Positions 49,482 through 61,034 of a stretch of 64,000 bases of DNA are shown here, piece after piece (position 1 is the first letter of the stretch; each line of letters begins with the position of its first letter). Source of the DNA: Deltaproteobacteria bacterium (GTDB lineage: Bacteria > Desulfobacterota > Deferrimicrobia > Deferrimicrobiales > Deferrimicrobiaceae); contig JACRCO010000072.1 of assembly GCA_016218975.1 (NCBI GenBank), positions 1-64,000 on the forward strand, read 5' to 3'. The notes under the pieces are model-generated. The model saw only the letters and a program-made list of their open reading frames with translations. It had not been told where the DNA came from and made no database searches. Both the position numbers and the translations under genes were made by a program.

Positions 49482-49487
49482 TATAAT
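49482..49487 (+). promoter_or_regulatory. Candidate -10 element of the hypBA promoter
   Basis: A perfect TATAAT at 49482-49487 lies 38 bp before the hypB start. The -35 region 17 bp upstream is GC-rich and matches poorly, so an activator or an alternative signal may be involved. The 133-bp gap 49392-49524 also must serve hypC on the other strand. Confidence 0.4.
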
Positions 49488-49524
49488 TCAACGACCTACC
49501 CACCGAATTAACGGGGCATACGCG

Positions 49525-50181
49525 GTGAAAGTGGACATCGAACAGGAGATCCAGCGGTCGGCGGAAGACGCGGCGCGGAATATTCGCTTGTTGCTCGCGG
49601 AAAAGAAGGTATTCGCCGTGAACCTCATCTCCTCGCCCGGATCGGGGAAAACAACCCTGATCGAGCGGACGATCGAAGCGTTTCGCGGTAAGTTGCGGGT
49701 GTCGGTGATCGAGGGAGACATCGAGACCGACATCGACGCAGCCCGTATACGGAAACACGGGGTGCAGGTCCACCAGATAAATACCCGTTCCTCCTGCCAC
49801 ATCCCGCCGTTCCTCCTCCTTTCCGCCCTGGAGCGTATCGACCTGGACGCCACGGACCTTCTCTTCGTGGAAAACGTGGGCAACCTCGTCTGCCCCGCGG
49901 AAGTGCCGCTGGGCGAAGACCTGCGCGTCGTCGCGCTGAGCACGGCGGAAGGGGACGAAAAACCGCTGAAGTACCCGCTCGTGTTCAAGACCTCCGGCAT
50001 GCTCGTCATCACGAAAACCGACCTGCTCCCCTACGTCCGGTTCGACATGGACAGGGTGAAGGCGGCGGCCCGGGCAGCCAATCCCCGTGTGGAGATCTTC
50101 GAGACATCGTCCGTCACGGGAACCGGCTTGTCCTCCTTCGTCGGCCGGGTCGGGGAGCTCTGCAGGGAAAAGACCGGATAA
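49525..50181 (+). CDS. hypB: Hydrogenase nickel-incorporation GTPase HypB
   Basis: A 218-aa SIMIBI-class GTPase that, with HypA, delivers nickel to the hydrogenase precursor. It has Walker A SSPGSGKTTL (about 36-45), EGDIETDIDA near 72, the metal-site motif RSSCHIPP near 93, FVENVGNLVCP near 120, and ITKTDLLPY (NKxD-like guanine site) near 168. The N-terminus is short, without the histidine-rich nickel store or CxxCGC motif of some HypB proteins. GTG 49525 is the best start; a long upstream reading through the hypC region is spurious. hypA follows after four bases. Confidence 0.93.
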   Translation: MKVDIEQEIQRSAEDAARNIRLLLAEKKVFAVNLISSPGSGKTTLIERTIEAFRGKLRVSVIEGDIETDIDAARIRKHGVQVHQINTRSSCHIPPFLLLSALERIDLDATDLLFVENVGNLVCPAEVPLGEDLRVVALSTAEGDEKPLKYPLVFKTSGMLVITKTDLLPYVRFDMDRVKAAARAANPRVEIFETSSVTGTGLSSFVGRVGELCREKTG

Positions 50182-50185
50182 CCTC

Positions 50186-50545
50186 ATGCACGAGCTGGGA
50201 ATCGCCAGGGACATACTGGACATCGCGGTCGCCGAAGCCGGGAAGCACGGAAGCCGCCGAATCACCCGCGTGGACATCGAAGTCGGCGTGCTGCGCGGAG
50301 TGGTTCCCGAGAACCTTGCCTTCCTCTTCGGGTATGCGGCAAAAGGGACGATTGCCGAGGGGGCGCGGCTGTCGATAGAGGAACAACCGGCACGGGTCGA
50401 TTGCGGTGCGTGCGGCCCGGCCGAGGTCCGCGCGTTCATCGTGGGTTGCCCGGAATGCGGAAGCCCGACCGCAAGGATAGATGGGGGAGACGCCCTCCGG
50501 ATTCTATCCATCGAAATCGACGATCCGCCGCCGCGGGAGGCCTGA
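50186..50545 (+). CDS. hypA: Hydrogenase nickel-incorporation protein HypA
   Basis: A 119-aa nickel chaperone. It starts MHELGIARDILDIAV, with the nickel-binding His2 next to the initiator, and carries the structural zinc site from two cysteine pairs, VDCGACGPAE and VGCPECGSP, at about 72-95. The conserved VDIEVGVLRGVVPENLAFLFG segment is near 32-52. It overlaps neither neighbour but is followed directly by the dikinase-like gene (TGAATG), which therefore may be co-expressed. Confidence 0.93.
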   Translation: MHELGIARDILDIAVAEAGKHGSRRITRVDIEVGVLRGVVPENLAFLFGYAAKGTIAEGARLSIEEQPARVDCGACGPAEVRAFIVGCPECGSPTARIDGGDALRILSIEIDDPPPREA

Positions 50546-53149
50546 ATGAGCAAGGCGCGCACAAATCCGAGCACGGGTCTGCCGGGGCTGGACCGGGTGG
50601 TCCAGCGGCTCCTGCCGGGCGACAACATCGTCTGGCAGGTCGATGCCGTGGAGGACTATCTCCCGTTCGTCGCGCCGTACTGCGAGGACGCGGTCCGCAA
50701 GGGGAAGAAGCTCGTCTACTTCCGCTTCGCCCGCCACCCGGAGCTTGTGAGCGAGGAGAGCGGTGCAGAGATCCACCGCCTTAACCCGGAAGTGGGGTTC
50801 GAGACGTTCACCGCGGATATCCACAAGGTGATCGAGCGGGCGGGACGCGGAACGTTCTATCTCTTCGACTGCCTGTCCGACCTGGCGGCGGACTGGTACA
50901 GCGACCTGATGCTCGGCAACTTCTTCATGGTGACCTGCCCGTACCTATACGAGCTGGAAACGATCACCTACTTCGCTCTCCTCCGCGACCGCCATTCGTT
51001 CGAAGCGGTCTCCGCGATCCGCGACACGACGCAGCTTCTCCTGGACGTCTTCCGCCACGGAGGGAAGCTCTACGTCCACCCATTGAAGGTCCACCAACGG
51101 AATTCGCCGACGATGTACCTCCCGCACGTCCGGGAAGGGGAGGAGTTCCGGCCGCTTACGGAGAGCGCCGTCCTGTCGGAAGTGCTTGCGGAGATCACTT
51201 CGCAGCGCATCGACCCGGTCCCGCGCACGCAGGACATCTGGGACCGAAAATTCCTCCAGGCGCGGGAGATCCTGGGCGATGTGGAGGAGGGCCGCCGGAC
51301 GCGCGAGGAGGCCGGGGAAACCCTGCATCGCCTCCTCCGGATGATGGTGACACGCGACGAGCGGGTGATCGCGCTGGCCTCCCGGTACCTCGACCTTTCG
51401 GATCTTCTCGCCATCCGGAAGCGGATGATCGGGACGGGGCTGATCGGGGGAAAATCGGTCGGCATGCTCCTCTCCCGGTCGATTCTCGCCCGCACGGACG
51501 GGCGTTGGCGGGAACGGATGGAGACCCATGACTCCTTCTACATCGGCTCGGACGTTTTCTATACCTACCTGGTGAGCAACGGCCTCTGGAAGGCGCGGCG
51601 GGACCAGAGAGACCCCCTCTCATTCCTCGCCGGGGCGAAAGGGGCCCGGAAGAAGATCCTTTCGGGGACGTTCCCCTCGTTTCTCCGCGGGCAGTTCCTC
51701 GCGATGCTGGAGTACTTCGGTCAGTCGCCGATCATCGTCCGGTCCAGCTCCCTCCTGGAGGACAGCTTCGGCAACGCCTTCACGGGTAAGTACGAGAGCG
51801 TGTTCTGCCCGAACCAGGGATCGCCGCAGGAGCGGCTGGAGGCCTTCCTGTCGGCCGTAAAAGCCGTGTACGCGAGCACGATGAGCGAGGAGGCCCTCCT
51901 GTACCGCGCTCACCGGGGGCTCCTCGACCGGGACGAGCAGATGGCGCTCCTCGTGCAGCGGGTGTCGGGGGCCATCCACGGCAACCTGTTCTACCCGCAG
52001 ATCGCGGGAGTCGGGCTTTCCTACAATCCTTTCGCGTGGAGCGAGTACATCGATCCCCAGGCGGGGATGCTGCGGGTCGTCTTCGGCCTCGGGACGAGGG
52101 CGGTCGAGCGCACCGACGACGACTACACGCGCCTTGTCGCTCTTAATGCTCCCGACCGGCGGCCGGAAGCGGACTTCGGCGAGGTCATGGAATTCGCACA
52201 GCGCCGCGTGGACGCCCTCGACCTCTCCGCCAACCGGTTCGTCTCGCTGAACGTCGACGACGTGGTCAAGGTCAGCCCCAACCTGCCGATCGAAATGTTC
52301 GCGGCGCGCATGGAGCCGGCCGTAGGGCGGTCGAAGGCCGGCCCCCCGTCACGTTGCGTCCTGACCTTCGACCGGATGCTATCCGCCACGCCGTTCGTGT
52401 CGGACATGAAGGAGATGCTAGCCGTGTTGCGGGACGCCTACGATTATCCCGTCGATATCGAGTTCACCGCCAACTTCCTCCCGGACGGGAGCTACCGCAT
52501 CAACCTCGTCCAGTGCCGCCCACTCCAGGTCAAGGAGGGGGGAGGGATCCCGGCGCCTCCCGAGACGATCGCGAAGAAGGACCGGGTGTTCGAATCCCGC
52601 GGTCCGATCGTCGGCCAGAGCTCCCACACCGCCCTCGACCGGCTGATCTACGTGGACCCCTCCGCCTATGTGAAGCTGTCGATCGGCGACCGCCACTCCG
52701 TCGCGCGGCTGGTCGGCCGGATCACGCACGTCGAGGAGCCGGGGGAGAAGAAAACCATCCTGCTGCTCGGGCCGGGCCGTTGGGGAACGAAGATGCCGTC
52801 CCTGGGCGTGCCGGTGTCGTTCGCCGAGATCGCCCCCGTCTCCGTCCTGTGCGAAATTGTCTCCATGGGGGCGATCATCGTTCCGGACGTTTCCCTGGGA
52901 ACCCACTTCTTCAACGACCTCGTTGAGGCGAACATGCTCTACCTCGCGGTCTTCCCGAAGGGGAAAGAGAGCCCGCTGAACGAGGGCTTTTTCCTCCGGT
53001 CGAAGAACCGCCTCAAGGACCTGCTGCCCGAGGACGCCGAGTGGTCGGAAGTGGTGCGGGTCATCGACGTTCCGGCCGGGCGGAGCGGGCGGAAGCTCCT
53101 CCTCAATGCGAACACGCTGAAGCAGCGGGCTGTCTGCTACTTCACCTGA
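50546..53149 (+). CDS. PEP/pyruvate-binding-domain protein with degenerate KaiC-like N-terminus
   Basis: An 867-aa protein. The first 230 residues resemble a RecA/KaiC-like fold (STGLPGLDRVVQRLLPGDNIVWQVD) but have no Walker A lysine. The central part is the ATP-grasp domain of PEP synthase/PPDK: LIGGKSVGMLLSRSIL near 293, SPIIVRSSSLLEDSFGNAF near 394-412, and NPFAWSEYIDPQAGMLRVVFGLG (in pieces: YNPFAWSEY and MLRVVFGLGTRAV) near 495-520. The phosphohistidine swivelling domain with its G-G-x-x-S-H motif is not seen, nor is a PEP-binding barrel, so it should not be a complete dikinase. It directly follows hypA. Role unknown, possibly nucleotide-dependent regulation. Confidence 0.8.
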   Translation: MSKARTNPSTGLPGLDRVVQRLLPGDNIVWQVDAVEDYLPFVAPYCEDAVRKGKKLVYFRFARHPELVSEESGAEIHRLNPEVGFETFTADIHKVIERAGRGTFYLFDCLSDLAADWYSDLMLGNFFMVTCPYLYELETITYFALLRDRHSFEAVSAIRDTTQLLLDVFRHGGKLYVHPLKVHQRNSPTMYLPHVREGEEFRPLTESAVLSEVLAEITSQRIDPVPRTQDIWDRKFLQAREILGDVEEGRRTREEAGETLHRLLRMMVTRDERVIALASRYLDLSDLLAIRKRMIGTGLIGGKSVGMLLSRSILARTDGRWRERMETHDSFYIGSDVFYTYLVSNGLWKARRDQRDPLSFLAGAKGARKKILSGTFPSFLRGQFLAMLEYFGQSPIIVRSSSLLEDSFGNAFTGKYESVFCPNQGSPQERLEAFLSAVKAVYASTMSEEALLYRAHRGLLDRDEQMALLVQRVSGAIHGNLFYPQIAGVGLSYNPFAWSEYIDPQAGMLRVVFGLGTRAVERTDDDYTRLVALNAPDRRPEADFGEVMEFAQRRVDALDLSANRFVSLNVDDVVKVSPNLPIEMFAARMEPAVGRSKAGPPSRCVLTFDRMLSATPFVSDMKEMLAVLRDAYDYPVDIEFTANFLPDGSYRINLVQCRPLQVKEGGGIPAPPETIAKKDRVFESRGPIVGQSSHTALDRLIYVDPSAYVKLSIGDRHSVARLVGRITHVEEPGEKKTILLLGPGRWGTKMPSLGVPVSFAEIAPVSVLCEIVSMGAIIVPDVSLGTHFFNDLVEANMLYLAVFPKGKESPLNEGFFLRSKNRLKDLLPEDAEWSEVVRVIDVPAGRSGRKLLLNANTLKQRAVCYFT

Positions 53150-53150
53150 A

Positions 53151-53267
53151 CCCAAGAATCGGGACGTTCCTAAGAAGTTGATCCGGTTCTCCGGTTCAAT
53201 TTCCTGCGAATGTTCCTTCCTTTGACCGCCCCGGCTTCCCCCCGAGTTCTTAGGAACGTCCCGGTTC

Positions 53268-53272
<5 letters not shown>
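53151..53272. repeat. 122-bp element with 26-bp terminal inverted repeats
   Basis: The left arm 53151-53176 (core CGGGACGTTCCTAAGAA) and right arm 53247-53272 are reverse complements with two mismatches, separated by 70 bp. It occupies the gap between two convergent genes, and its right arm contains the stop codon of the Fic gene. It could be a MITE or REP-type element acting as a two-way terminator. Confidence 0.8.
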
Positions 53273-55832
<2,560 letters not shown>

Positions 55833-55855
55833 CGGCGGATTTGCAAGCGGAATAA

Positions 55856-55888
55856 GGGCCGCGTCATCACTGCGCGGCCCTTTCTTTT
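55856..55888 (+). terminator. Rho-independent terminator after gdhA
   Basis: GGGCCGCG (55856-55863) pairs perfectly with CGCGGCCC (55873-55880) around a 9-nt loop, followed directly by TTTCTTTT. It lies 24 bp after the gdhA stop. Confidence 0.9.
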
Positions 55889-55950
55889 GTGTCGGGGAGA
55901 GCTCCGAACCCGGTGGTAAAATGAAAAGTTAATATTGCCGGGGGGGAGCG

Positions 55951-56283
55951 ATGACCACCATCTCACTTCTGTTCTGCTCCAACATCTTCATGACGTTCGC
56001 CTGGTACGGGCACCTGAAGGACATGAACACCAAGCCCTTGATGCTTGCCATCCTGGCGAGCTGGGGGATCGCCTTTTTCGAGTACGTCCTCCAGGTGCCC
56101 GCCAACCGCATCGGCTATCAAAGCTTTACCTTGCCGCAGCTCAAGGTGATCCAGGAAGTGATCACGATGATCGTCTTCGCCGGGTTCGTCACGTTCTACA
56201 TGCGGCAGCCGCTCAAGCTCGACTACCTTTGGGGCGCTCTTTGCCTCGTAGGGGCGGCCTACTTCATGTTCCGGTCGGCGTAG
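55951..56283 (+). CDS. DMT-superfamily DUF486 membrane protein
   Basis: A 110-aa integral membrane protein with four predicted helices: about 4-20 (SLLFCSNIFMTFAWYGH), 28-46 (PLMLAILASWGIAFFEYV), 66-84 (VIQEVITMIVFAGFVTFYM) and 92-108 (LWGALCLVGAAYFMFR). The pattern ANRIGYQSFTLPQLKVIQE near 51-69 is the family signature. The function of this family is unknown; the fold is that of small drug/metabolite transporters. It stands alone between gdhA and the CBS gene. Confidence 0.88.
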   Translation: MTTISLLFCSNIFMTFAWYGHLKDMNTKPLMLAILASWGIAFFEYVLQVPANRIGYQSFTLPQLKVIQEVITMIVFAGFVTFYMRQPLKLDYLWGALCLVGAAYFMFRSA

Positions 56284-56329
56284 CCCGCGGATATAATGTG
56301 CGCAAAGCCCGCATGAAAAGGGGAGTGCC

Positions 56330-56962
56330 ATGCTCGTAGGCAGGCGGATGACGAAGGACCCGAAGACGGTGTCGCCGGAGGACACGCTGGCGCGGGCGGC
56401 CGGCATCATGCGGGAACTGAGGATCAACCATCTTCCGGTCGTGGAAGGGGGAAAGCTGGTCGGGATACTGACCGACACCGACCTGCGGAACGTATCACTT
56501 ACGGGGGAACCGGAGGCAGGCGGGGCCAGACCGCCGGACCGACGCGTGCGCGAGGTGATGAAAACGGATGTCTGGTCGCTCACTCCCGAAGACGCGGTTG
56601 AGGACGCCCTGCTCATCATCCGGCGGAAGCGGTTCGGGGCGCTTCCGGTGCTCTCGGGGGACCGGCTTGTCGGCATCATCACCAAGATCGACCTGCTGAA
56701 CGCCGTGATCGACGTCCTGAACCTGGAGGAAGTGGGGGTGCGGATCGAGGTTTCCTTCCCGCGGAGCATGGACCGGTTCGAGGAGCTTATGTCCTCCCTC
56801 GCCGGGATGTCGGTCAAGGTGCGAAGCTGCATCGTTACGCCGGACGAGGATTCGGACAGGATGACCGCGCTCATACGGCTCGACACGATCGAAGGCCAGA
56901 AGGTGATCTCCGCCTTGCGCGCAAAAGGGTTCGACGTGCCGGGAAGGGCGGAGCTTTCCTGA
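56330..56962 (+). CDS. Tandem CBS-domain protein with C-terminal ACT-like region
   Basis: A 210-aa cytoplasmic protein. Two CBS motifs, MTKDPKTVSPEDTLARAAGIM with LPVVEGGKLVGILTDTDL (about 8-55) and VMKTDVWSLTPEDAVEDALL with LPVLSGDRLVGIITKIDLL (about 75-125), form one adenine-nucleotide-binding Bateman module. The last 75 residues (VGVRIEVSFPRSMDRFEEL...) look like an ACT-type ligand-binding fold. Such proteins sense energy state or small metabolites; the target is unknown. GGGGAG precedes the ATG. Confidence 0.88.
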   Translation: MLVGRRMTKDPKTVSPEDTLARAAGIMRELRINHLPVVEGGKLVGILTDTDLRNVSLTGEPEAGGARPPDRRVREVMKTDVWSLTPEDAVEDALLIIRRKRFGALPVLSGDRLVGIITKIDLLNAVIDVLNLEEVGVRIEVSFPRSMDRFEELMSSLAGMSVKVRSCIVTPDEDSDRMTALIRLDTIEGQKVISALRAKGFDVPGRAELS

Positions 56963-56984
56963 ATAAGGTTGAGTAATACCCGGA

Positions 56985-57170
56985 GTTAACCCGCAATTCT
57001 CACCACGCTTCTGCTGCGGCGGCGGATACGGGCATGTCTACTGCGTTGCGCTCGGTCGGGCTCCTCGACGTAGTGTCAACTACGCCTGCGGTGCCCTCGG
57101 TCGCGACGCCTTGTAGCCATACCCGTCTCCACCGTCTCGCGACGAACCGTGGTGAGAAATGCGGGTTAAC
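56985..57170. repeat. 186-bp MITE-like element with 23-bp terminal inverted repeats
   Basis: The left arm 56985-57007 (GTTAACCCGCAATTCTCACC...) and right arm 57148-57170 are reverse complements with a single mismatch. The arms share the core TTCTCACCACG and the inner CTTCTGCTGCGGCG with the element at 49117-49175. The 140-bp interior contains smaller inverted segments but no ORF. It lies between the convergent CBS and aconitase genes and overlaps the last bases of acnA. Confidence 0.85.
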
Positions 57171-59856
57171 CCGCTCCAATAAGTCTACGCAGCACGTATG
57201 GCAGGATCCCGCCGTGGAGGTAGTAGCGCACCTCCTCGGGCGTGTCGATGCGTGCGACCGCCGGAAAAGATATTTCCCTTCCATCCAGGCATGCGTGCAC
57301 CGTCAGCCTTTTCCGCGGAACGAGCTCTACGGCGATCCCCTCGACGGAAAAAAGTTCCTTTCCCGTAAGTCCGAGACGATCCCGGTCGGCCCCGTCCGCG
57401 TAGGTGAGCGGAAGTATGCCCATGCCGACGAGATTGCTCCGGTGGATCCTCTCGAAGCTTTCCGCCAGGACCGCCCGTACGCCGAGGAGCATCGGCCCCT
57501 TGGCCGCCCAGTCCCGTGAAGAGCCGGAGCCGTACTCCTTTCCGGCGAGCACCAGAAGGGGTACGCCTTCCCGCGCATAGCGCATTGCCGCGTCGTAGAT
57601 GGTGTCCTTTTCCCCGTTCGGAAGATAAAGGGTCCATCCCCCTTCGGTTCCCGGCGCGAGGAGGTTGCGCAACCGGATATTGGCGAAGGTCCCGCGCATC
57701 ATCACCTCGTGATTCCCCCGGCGGCTCCCGTAGGAATTGAAATCCTCCTTCCTCACGCCGCGCTCGAGGAGATATCGCCCGGCGGGGCCGTCCACCGCGA
57801 TGTCGCCGGCCGGGGAGATGTGGTCCGTGGTAACGGAATCGCCGAGGACCGCGAGGACACGCAGCCCCGAAAGGTCTCCCCGGGGCGGGGGGGCGGCAGG
57901 CAGGTTCTCGAAGAAGGGGGGATGCTTGACGTATGTCGAGGAATCTTCCCACGCGAAGCAATCCGCCATGGGAACCGGAAGCCCTCTCCACTCCGCGTCT
58001 CCCGCGAAGACTTCCCCGTACTCCTTCCTGAACATATCCGAAGCGACGCTCGAACGGACGGTCTCTACGATCTCCGCGGGCGAGGGCCATATCTCCCGCA
58101 GGAAGACCGGCGATCCGTTCGGATCGTGTCCCACGGGGTCCCTCGACAAATCGATATCGACGGTCCCCGCGAGAGCGTAGGCTACGACCAACGGAGGAGA
58201 GGCGAGGTAGTTCGCGCGGCACAGGGGATGTATCCGCCCCTCGAAGTTCCGGTTTCCGGAAAGGACCGAAGCGACGGAGAGATCCGCCTGGCGGACCGCG
58301 TCGGCGACAGGCACGGGAAGCGGCCCGGAATTTCCGATGCAGGTGGTGCAGCCGTATCCCGCCAGGTGGAATCCCAGGGCTTCGAGGTACGGAGTCAGCC
58401 CTGCCCGGTCGAGGTACCGGGTTACGACTTTCGATCCCGGGGCGAAGCTGGTCTTGATCCACGGACGGGCACGCAGCCCCCGTTCCACCGCCTTTTTCGC
58501 CAGCAGTCCGGCCCCGATCATCACGGACGGGTTGGAGGTGTTTGTGCAGCTCGTGACAGCCGCGATCACCACCGCGCCGTCCGCGAGGTGGAACGATTCG
58601 CCGTTATGTTCCACCGGGACCGCTTCCGTCGATGCCTCTTTACCCCAGCCGGCCAGCGCGTTGCGGAACGATTCCCTGACGCCGTCAAGTTGAACACGGT
58701 CCTGCGGGCGCTTCGGCCCCGCAAGGCAGGGACGGACGTCGGAAAGGTCGAGCGCCAGCGTGTCCGAAAAGACGGGATCGGGCGTCCGGTCCGTGCGGAA
58801 CATTCCCTGGAGCTTGCTGTAGTCCTCCACGATCTTCACCTGACCCGCCCGCCGTCCCGTGAACCGCAGGTAGGAAAGCGTCTCGCGGTCCACGGGGAAG
58901 AAACCGATCGTCGCCCCGTACTCGGGCGACATGTTCGAGATCGTCGCCCGGTCGGCTACCGAGAGGGATGAGAGACCCGAACCGTAGAACTCCACGAATT
59001 TCCCCACGACCCCCTTGGCGCGCAGCATCTGCGTCACGGTCAGGACGAGATCGGTCGCCGTCGCTCCCTCGGGGAGGCGTCCCGAAAGACGGAAGCCCAC
59101 CACTTCCGGGATCAGCATGGAAACCGGTTGCCCGATCATCGCCGCTTCGGCTTCGATCCCGCCCACTCCCCAGCCGACGACGCCCAATCCGTTGATCATC
59201 GGGGTGTGGGAATCCGTGCCGAGAAGAGTGTCGGGGAACGCCTGGTGGACACCCTGCACCTTTGTGCGGAAAACCACCGGAGCCAGGTATTCCAGGTTCA
59301 CCTGGTGGCATATGCCGGTCCCGGGCGGGACCACGCGAAGATTCCGGAAAGCCTGCTGCCCCCACCGCAGGAAGGCGTACCGTTCGCCGTTACGCTCGTA
59401 CTCGCGTCCCACGTTGGCGGCGAAGGAGTCGCGCGTGCCGAACCGGTCCACCTGGACGGAATGGTCGATCACCAGGTCCGCCGGCATAAGAGGATTGACC
59501 TTTTCCGGATTCCCGCCGAGGTGCAAGGCGGCGTCGCGCATTGCCGCGAGGTCGACCAGCGCCGGCACGCCGGTGAAATCCTGCAGGAGAACGCGGGAAG
59601 GGCGGAAGGCTATTTCCCGGTCAGGTACCCTCTCCGGCGACCAGCGTGCAAGGGCCTCTATATCCCCGGCCCGGACGGTCGTCCCGTCTTCCCATCGCAG
59701 CAGGTTTTCAAGAAGGATCTTGATGGAAAAAGGCAAGCGGGATACCGGCCCGACGCCGCGTTTTTCGAGTGATTCGAGGCGGAAGATTTCGCATGGGCCC
59801 GGCCCTATCTTTCTTCGGGTCCGGCACCCGAAACTGTCTGGATGCTTTCCGGCCAT
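57166..59856 (-). CDS. acnA: Aconitate hydratase (AcnA type)
   Basis: An 896-aa monomeric aconitase that interconverts citrate and isocitrate. The [4Fe-4S] ligands appear in [17 protein letters not shown] near 440 and [15 protein letters not shown] near 505. Other landmarks: [27 protein letters not shown] (in pieces: [13 protein letters not shown] and [11 protein letters not shown]) near 215-240, and the swivel-domain [18 protein letters not shown] near 770. ATG 59856 gives the normal N-terminus; a start 15 codons upstream is possible. It is divergent from mntP with 53 bp between the starts. The end touches the MITE-like element. Confidence 0.96.
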   Translation of the reverse strand: MAGKHPDSFGCRTRRKIGPGPCEIFRLESLEKRGVGPVSRLPFSIKILLENLLRWEDGTTVRAGDIEALARWSPERVPDREIAFRPSRVLLQDFTGVPALVDLAAMRDAALHLGGNPEKVNPLMPADLVIDHSVQVDRFGTRDSFAANVGREYERNGERYAFLRWGQQAFRNLRVVPPGTGICHQVNLEYLAPVVFRTKVQGVHQAFPDTLLGTDSHTPMINGLGVVGWGVGGIEAEAAMIGQPVSMLIPEVVGFRLSGRLPEGATATDLVLTVTQMLRAKGVVGKFVEFYGSGLSSLSVADRATISNMSPEYGATIGFFPVDRETLSYLRFTGRRAGQVKIVEDYSKLQGMFRTDRTPDPVFSDTLALDLSDVRPCLAGPKRPQDRVQLDGVRESFRNALAGWGKEASTEAVPVEHNGESFHLADGAVVIAAVTSCTNTSNPSVMIGAGLLAKKAVERGLRARPWIKTSFAPGSKVVTRYLDRAGLTPYLEALGFHLAGYGCTTCIGNSGPLPVPVADAVRQADLSVASVLSGNRNFEGRIHPLCRANYLASPPLVVAYALAGTVDIDLSRDPVGHDPNGSPVFLREIWPSPAEIVETVRSSVASDMFRKEYGEVFAGDAEWRGLPVPMADCFAWEDSSTYVKHPPFFENLPAAPPPRGDLSGLRVLAVLGDSVTTDHISPAGDIAVDGPAGRYLLERGVRKEDFNSYGSRRGNHEVMMRGTFANIRLRNLLAPGTEGGWTLYLPNGEKDTIYDAAMRYAREGVPLLVLAGKEYGSGSSRDWAAKGPMLLGVRAVLAESFERIHRSNLVGMGILPLTYADGADRDRLGLTGKELFSVEGIAVELVPRKRLTVHACLDGREISFPAVARIDTPEEVRYYLHGGILPYVLRRLIGAG

Positions 59857-59909
59857 CGAGGGTGCTCCCCGGATTCGGATGGTATAACGAAATGGTACCA
59901 TGTGGTCGG

Positions 59910-60515
59910 ATGCGCGGACGGCGCATTCGTTTCGCCGCCGGACGCCACGGGGGTGCTTCTGTAGATACGCTCACGCTTCTCGGCATTGCGGCTGGGCTGG
60001 CGATGGACGCGCTGGCGGTCGCTATCGCAACGGGAATCGTTCTGGGGAAGGTGTCGGGACGGCAGACGTTCCGCCTTGCCTGGCATTTCGGCCTGTTCCA
60101 GTTCATGATGCCGGTGATCGGCTGGCAGGCGGGGCTTTCCGTCGTCCGCTACTTCTCCGGCTACGGCCATTGGATGGCGTTCGGGCTCCTCGCCTTCATC
60201 GGAGGGAAAATGATCTACGATGCCTTCCGCGAAAACGGAGAGGAGGATACTCCGTCCGACCCGACGCGGGGAGTTTCCCTCGTCGTGCTTTCGGTTGCCA
60301 CGAGCGTGGACGCTCTTGCGGCGGGATTGAGCCTTGGGGTGCTGCGCCTCGAGATCTGGTATCCCGCGGTGGTTATTGGGGTGGTCGCCTGCGTTTTCAC
60401 GGCGGCGGGAATGCATCTCGGAGCGCCGCTGGGACGCAAGTTCGGCCGGAAGATGGAGGTCGCCGGCGGCCTCGTCCTCATCGGGATCGGCATCAGGATC
60501 CTTTTCCGGATGTGA
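59910..60515 (+). CDS. mntP: Manganese efflux pump MntP
   Basis: A 201-aa membrane protein with six predicted helices and two copies of the MntP repeat. The first half has [20 protein letters not shown] with its conserved Asp, and the second has [19 protein letters not shown] with its conserved Asp, the residues implicated in Mn2+ export. The ATG at 59910 adds about 20 residues before the first helix compared with most relatives; no nearer ATG, GTG or TTG is in frame. It lies two genes from a TerC-family protein, also often linked to manganese. Confidence 0.9.
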   Translation: MRGRRIRFAAGRHGGASVDTLTLLGIAAGLAMDALAVAIATGIVLGKVSGRQTFRLAWHFGLFQFMMPVIGWQAGLSVVRYFSGYGHWMAFGLLAFIGGKMIYDAFRENGEEDTPSDPTRGVSLVVLSVATSVDALAAGLSLGVLRLEIWYPAVVIGVVACVFTAAGMHLGAPLGRKFGRKMEVAGGLVLIGIGIRILFRM

Positions 60516-60723
60516 ACAGCGTGATCTCCCACGAATCCTCCCCCCTGTCGAAGCGGATGATGTACCGGTTTCCGTCCGACGCGGCGATCTTGAAATATTC
60601 GTGGTCCTCCCCCCGCCAGCGGTCCAGGACCTCCTCGACTTCGAGCCGCCGCTCCCCCAGGTAGAACGCCCTGGGAGTTTCCCGCGCGGCGTATCCCTCG
60701 TAGCAGAGAACGCGTATTTTCAT
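60493..60723 (-). CDS. Small conserved-type protein of unknown function
   Basis: A 76-aa protein starting MKIRVLCYEGYAARETPRAF and ending [12 protein letters not shown]. It is rich in beta-strand-forming and charged residues (RRLEVEEVLDRWRGEDHEYFKI, in pieces: RRLEVEEVLDRW and DHEYFKIAAS). It overlaps the 3' end of mntP by 23 bp. The same frame extends upstream into the hairpin repeats at 60815-60997, but that part is just translated repeat and is rejected; ATG 60723 is the sensible start. No function is assigned. Confidence 0.7.
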   Translation of the reverse strand: MKIRVLCYEGYAARETPRAFYLGERRLEVEEVLDRWRGEDHEYFKIAASDGNRYIIRFDRGEDSWEITLFTSGKGS

Positions 60724-60814
60724 CAGTTCGACGCCTCTCCGATATTTTCGCACGGACAGCCTTGCGGCTTCCCGAAAACGGCTCGCAGGTGTATCATCGC
60801 AACGTTTTTGATTT

Positions 60815-60997
60815 ATGCTGCCATGGAGGGCAGCATGTCGTGATGCACAGGGATGTGCGAATGCCGCGGGCGCATGGATGCGCAGGAGCGGCCGGAGGCC
60901 ATGGATGGCCGGGAGCGACAGCCTGCCATGGAGGGCAGCATGTCGTGATGCACAGGGATGTGCGAATGCCGCGGGCGCATGGATGCGCAGGGGCGGC
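60815..60997 (+). ncRNA. Candidate Csr/Rsm-type sRNA: seven GGA-loop hairpins in a 75-bp tandem repeat
   Basis: This gene-free segment has a 75-bp direct repeat (60818-60892 and 60923-60997, one mismatch) and seven short hairpins that all show GGA in the loop: 60815-60836 (stem ATGCTGCC, loop ATGGAG), 60845-60858 (GCAC, AGGGAT, GTGC), 60870-60883 (GCGC, ATGGAT, GCGC), 60897-60910 (GGCC, ATGGAT, GGCC), 60923-60938 (CTGCC, ATGGAG, GGCAG), 60950-60963 and 60975-60988. ACAGGGATGT in hairpins 2 and 6 matches the core of the known CsrA consensus ACARGGAUGU. CsrB-like RNAs titrate CsrA with such arrays. On the opposite strand the loops would read TCC, so plus is the likely sense. Confidence 0.6.
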
Positions 60998-61034
60998 AAC
61001 CTGCAAATAGCGGTTTTTGTCCCGGAGGGGTTCG

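Noticed and set aside
60724-60999. N-terminal extension of the small minus-strand protein, rich in repeated HAPAAFAHPCASRHAALHG units
   Set aside because: It is the 75-bp hairpin repeat read as protein; the gene has a good start at 60723.
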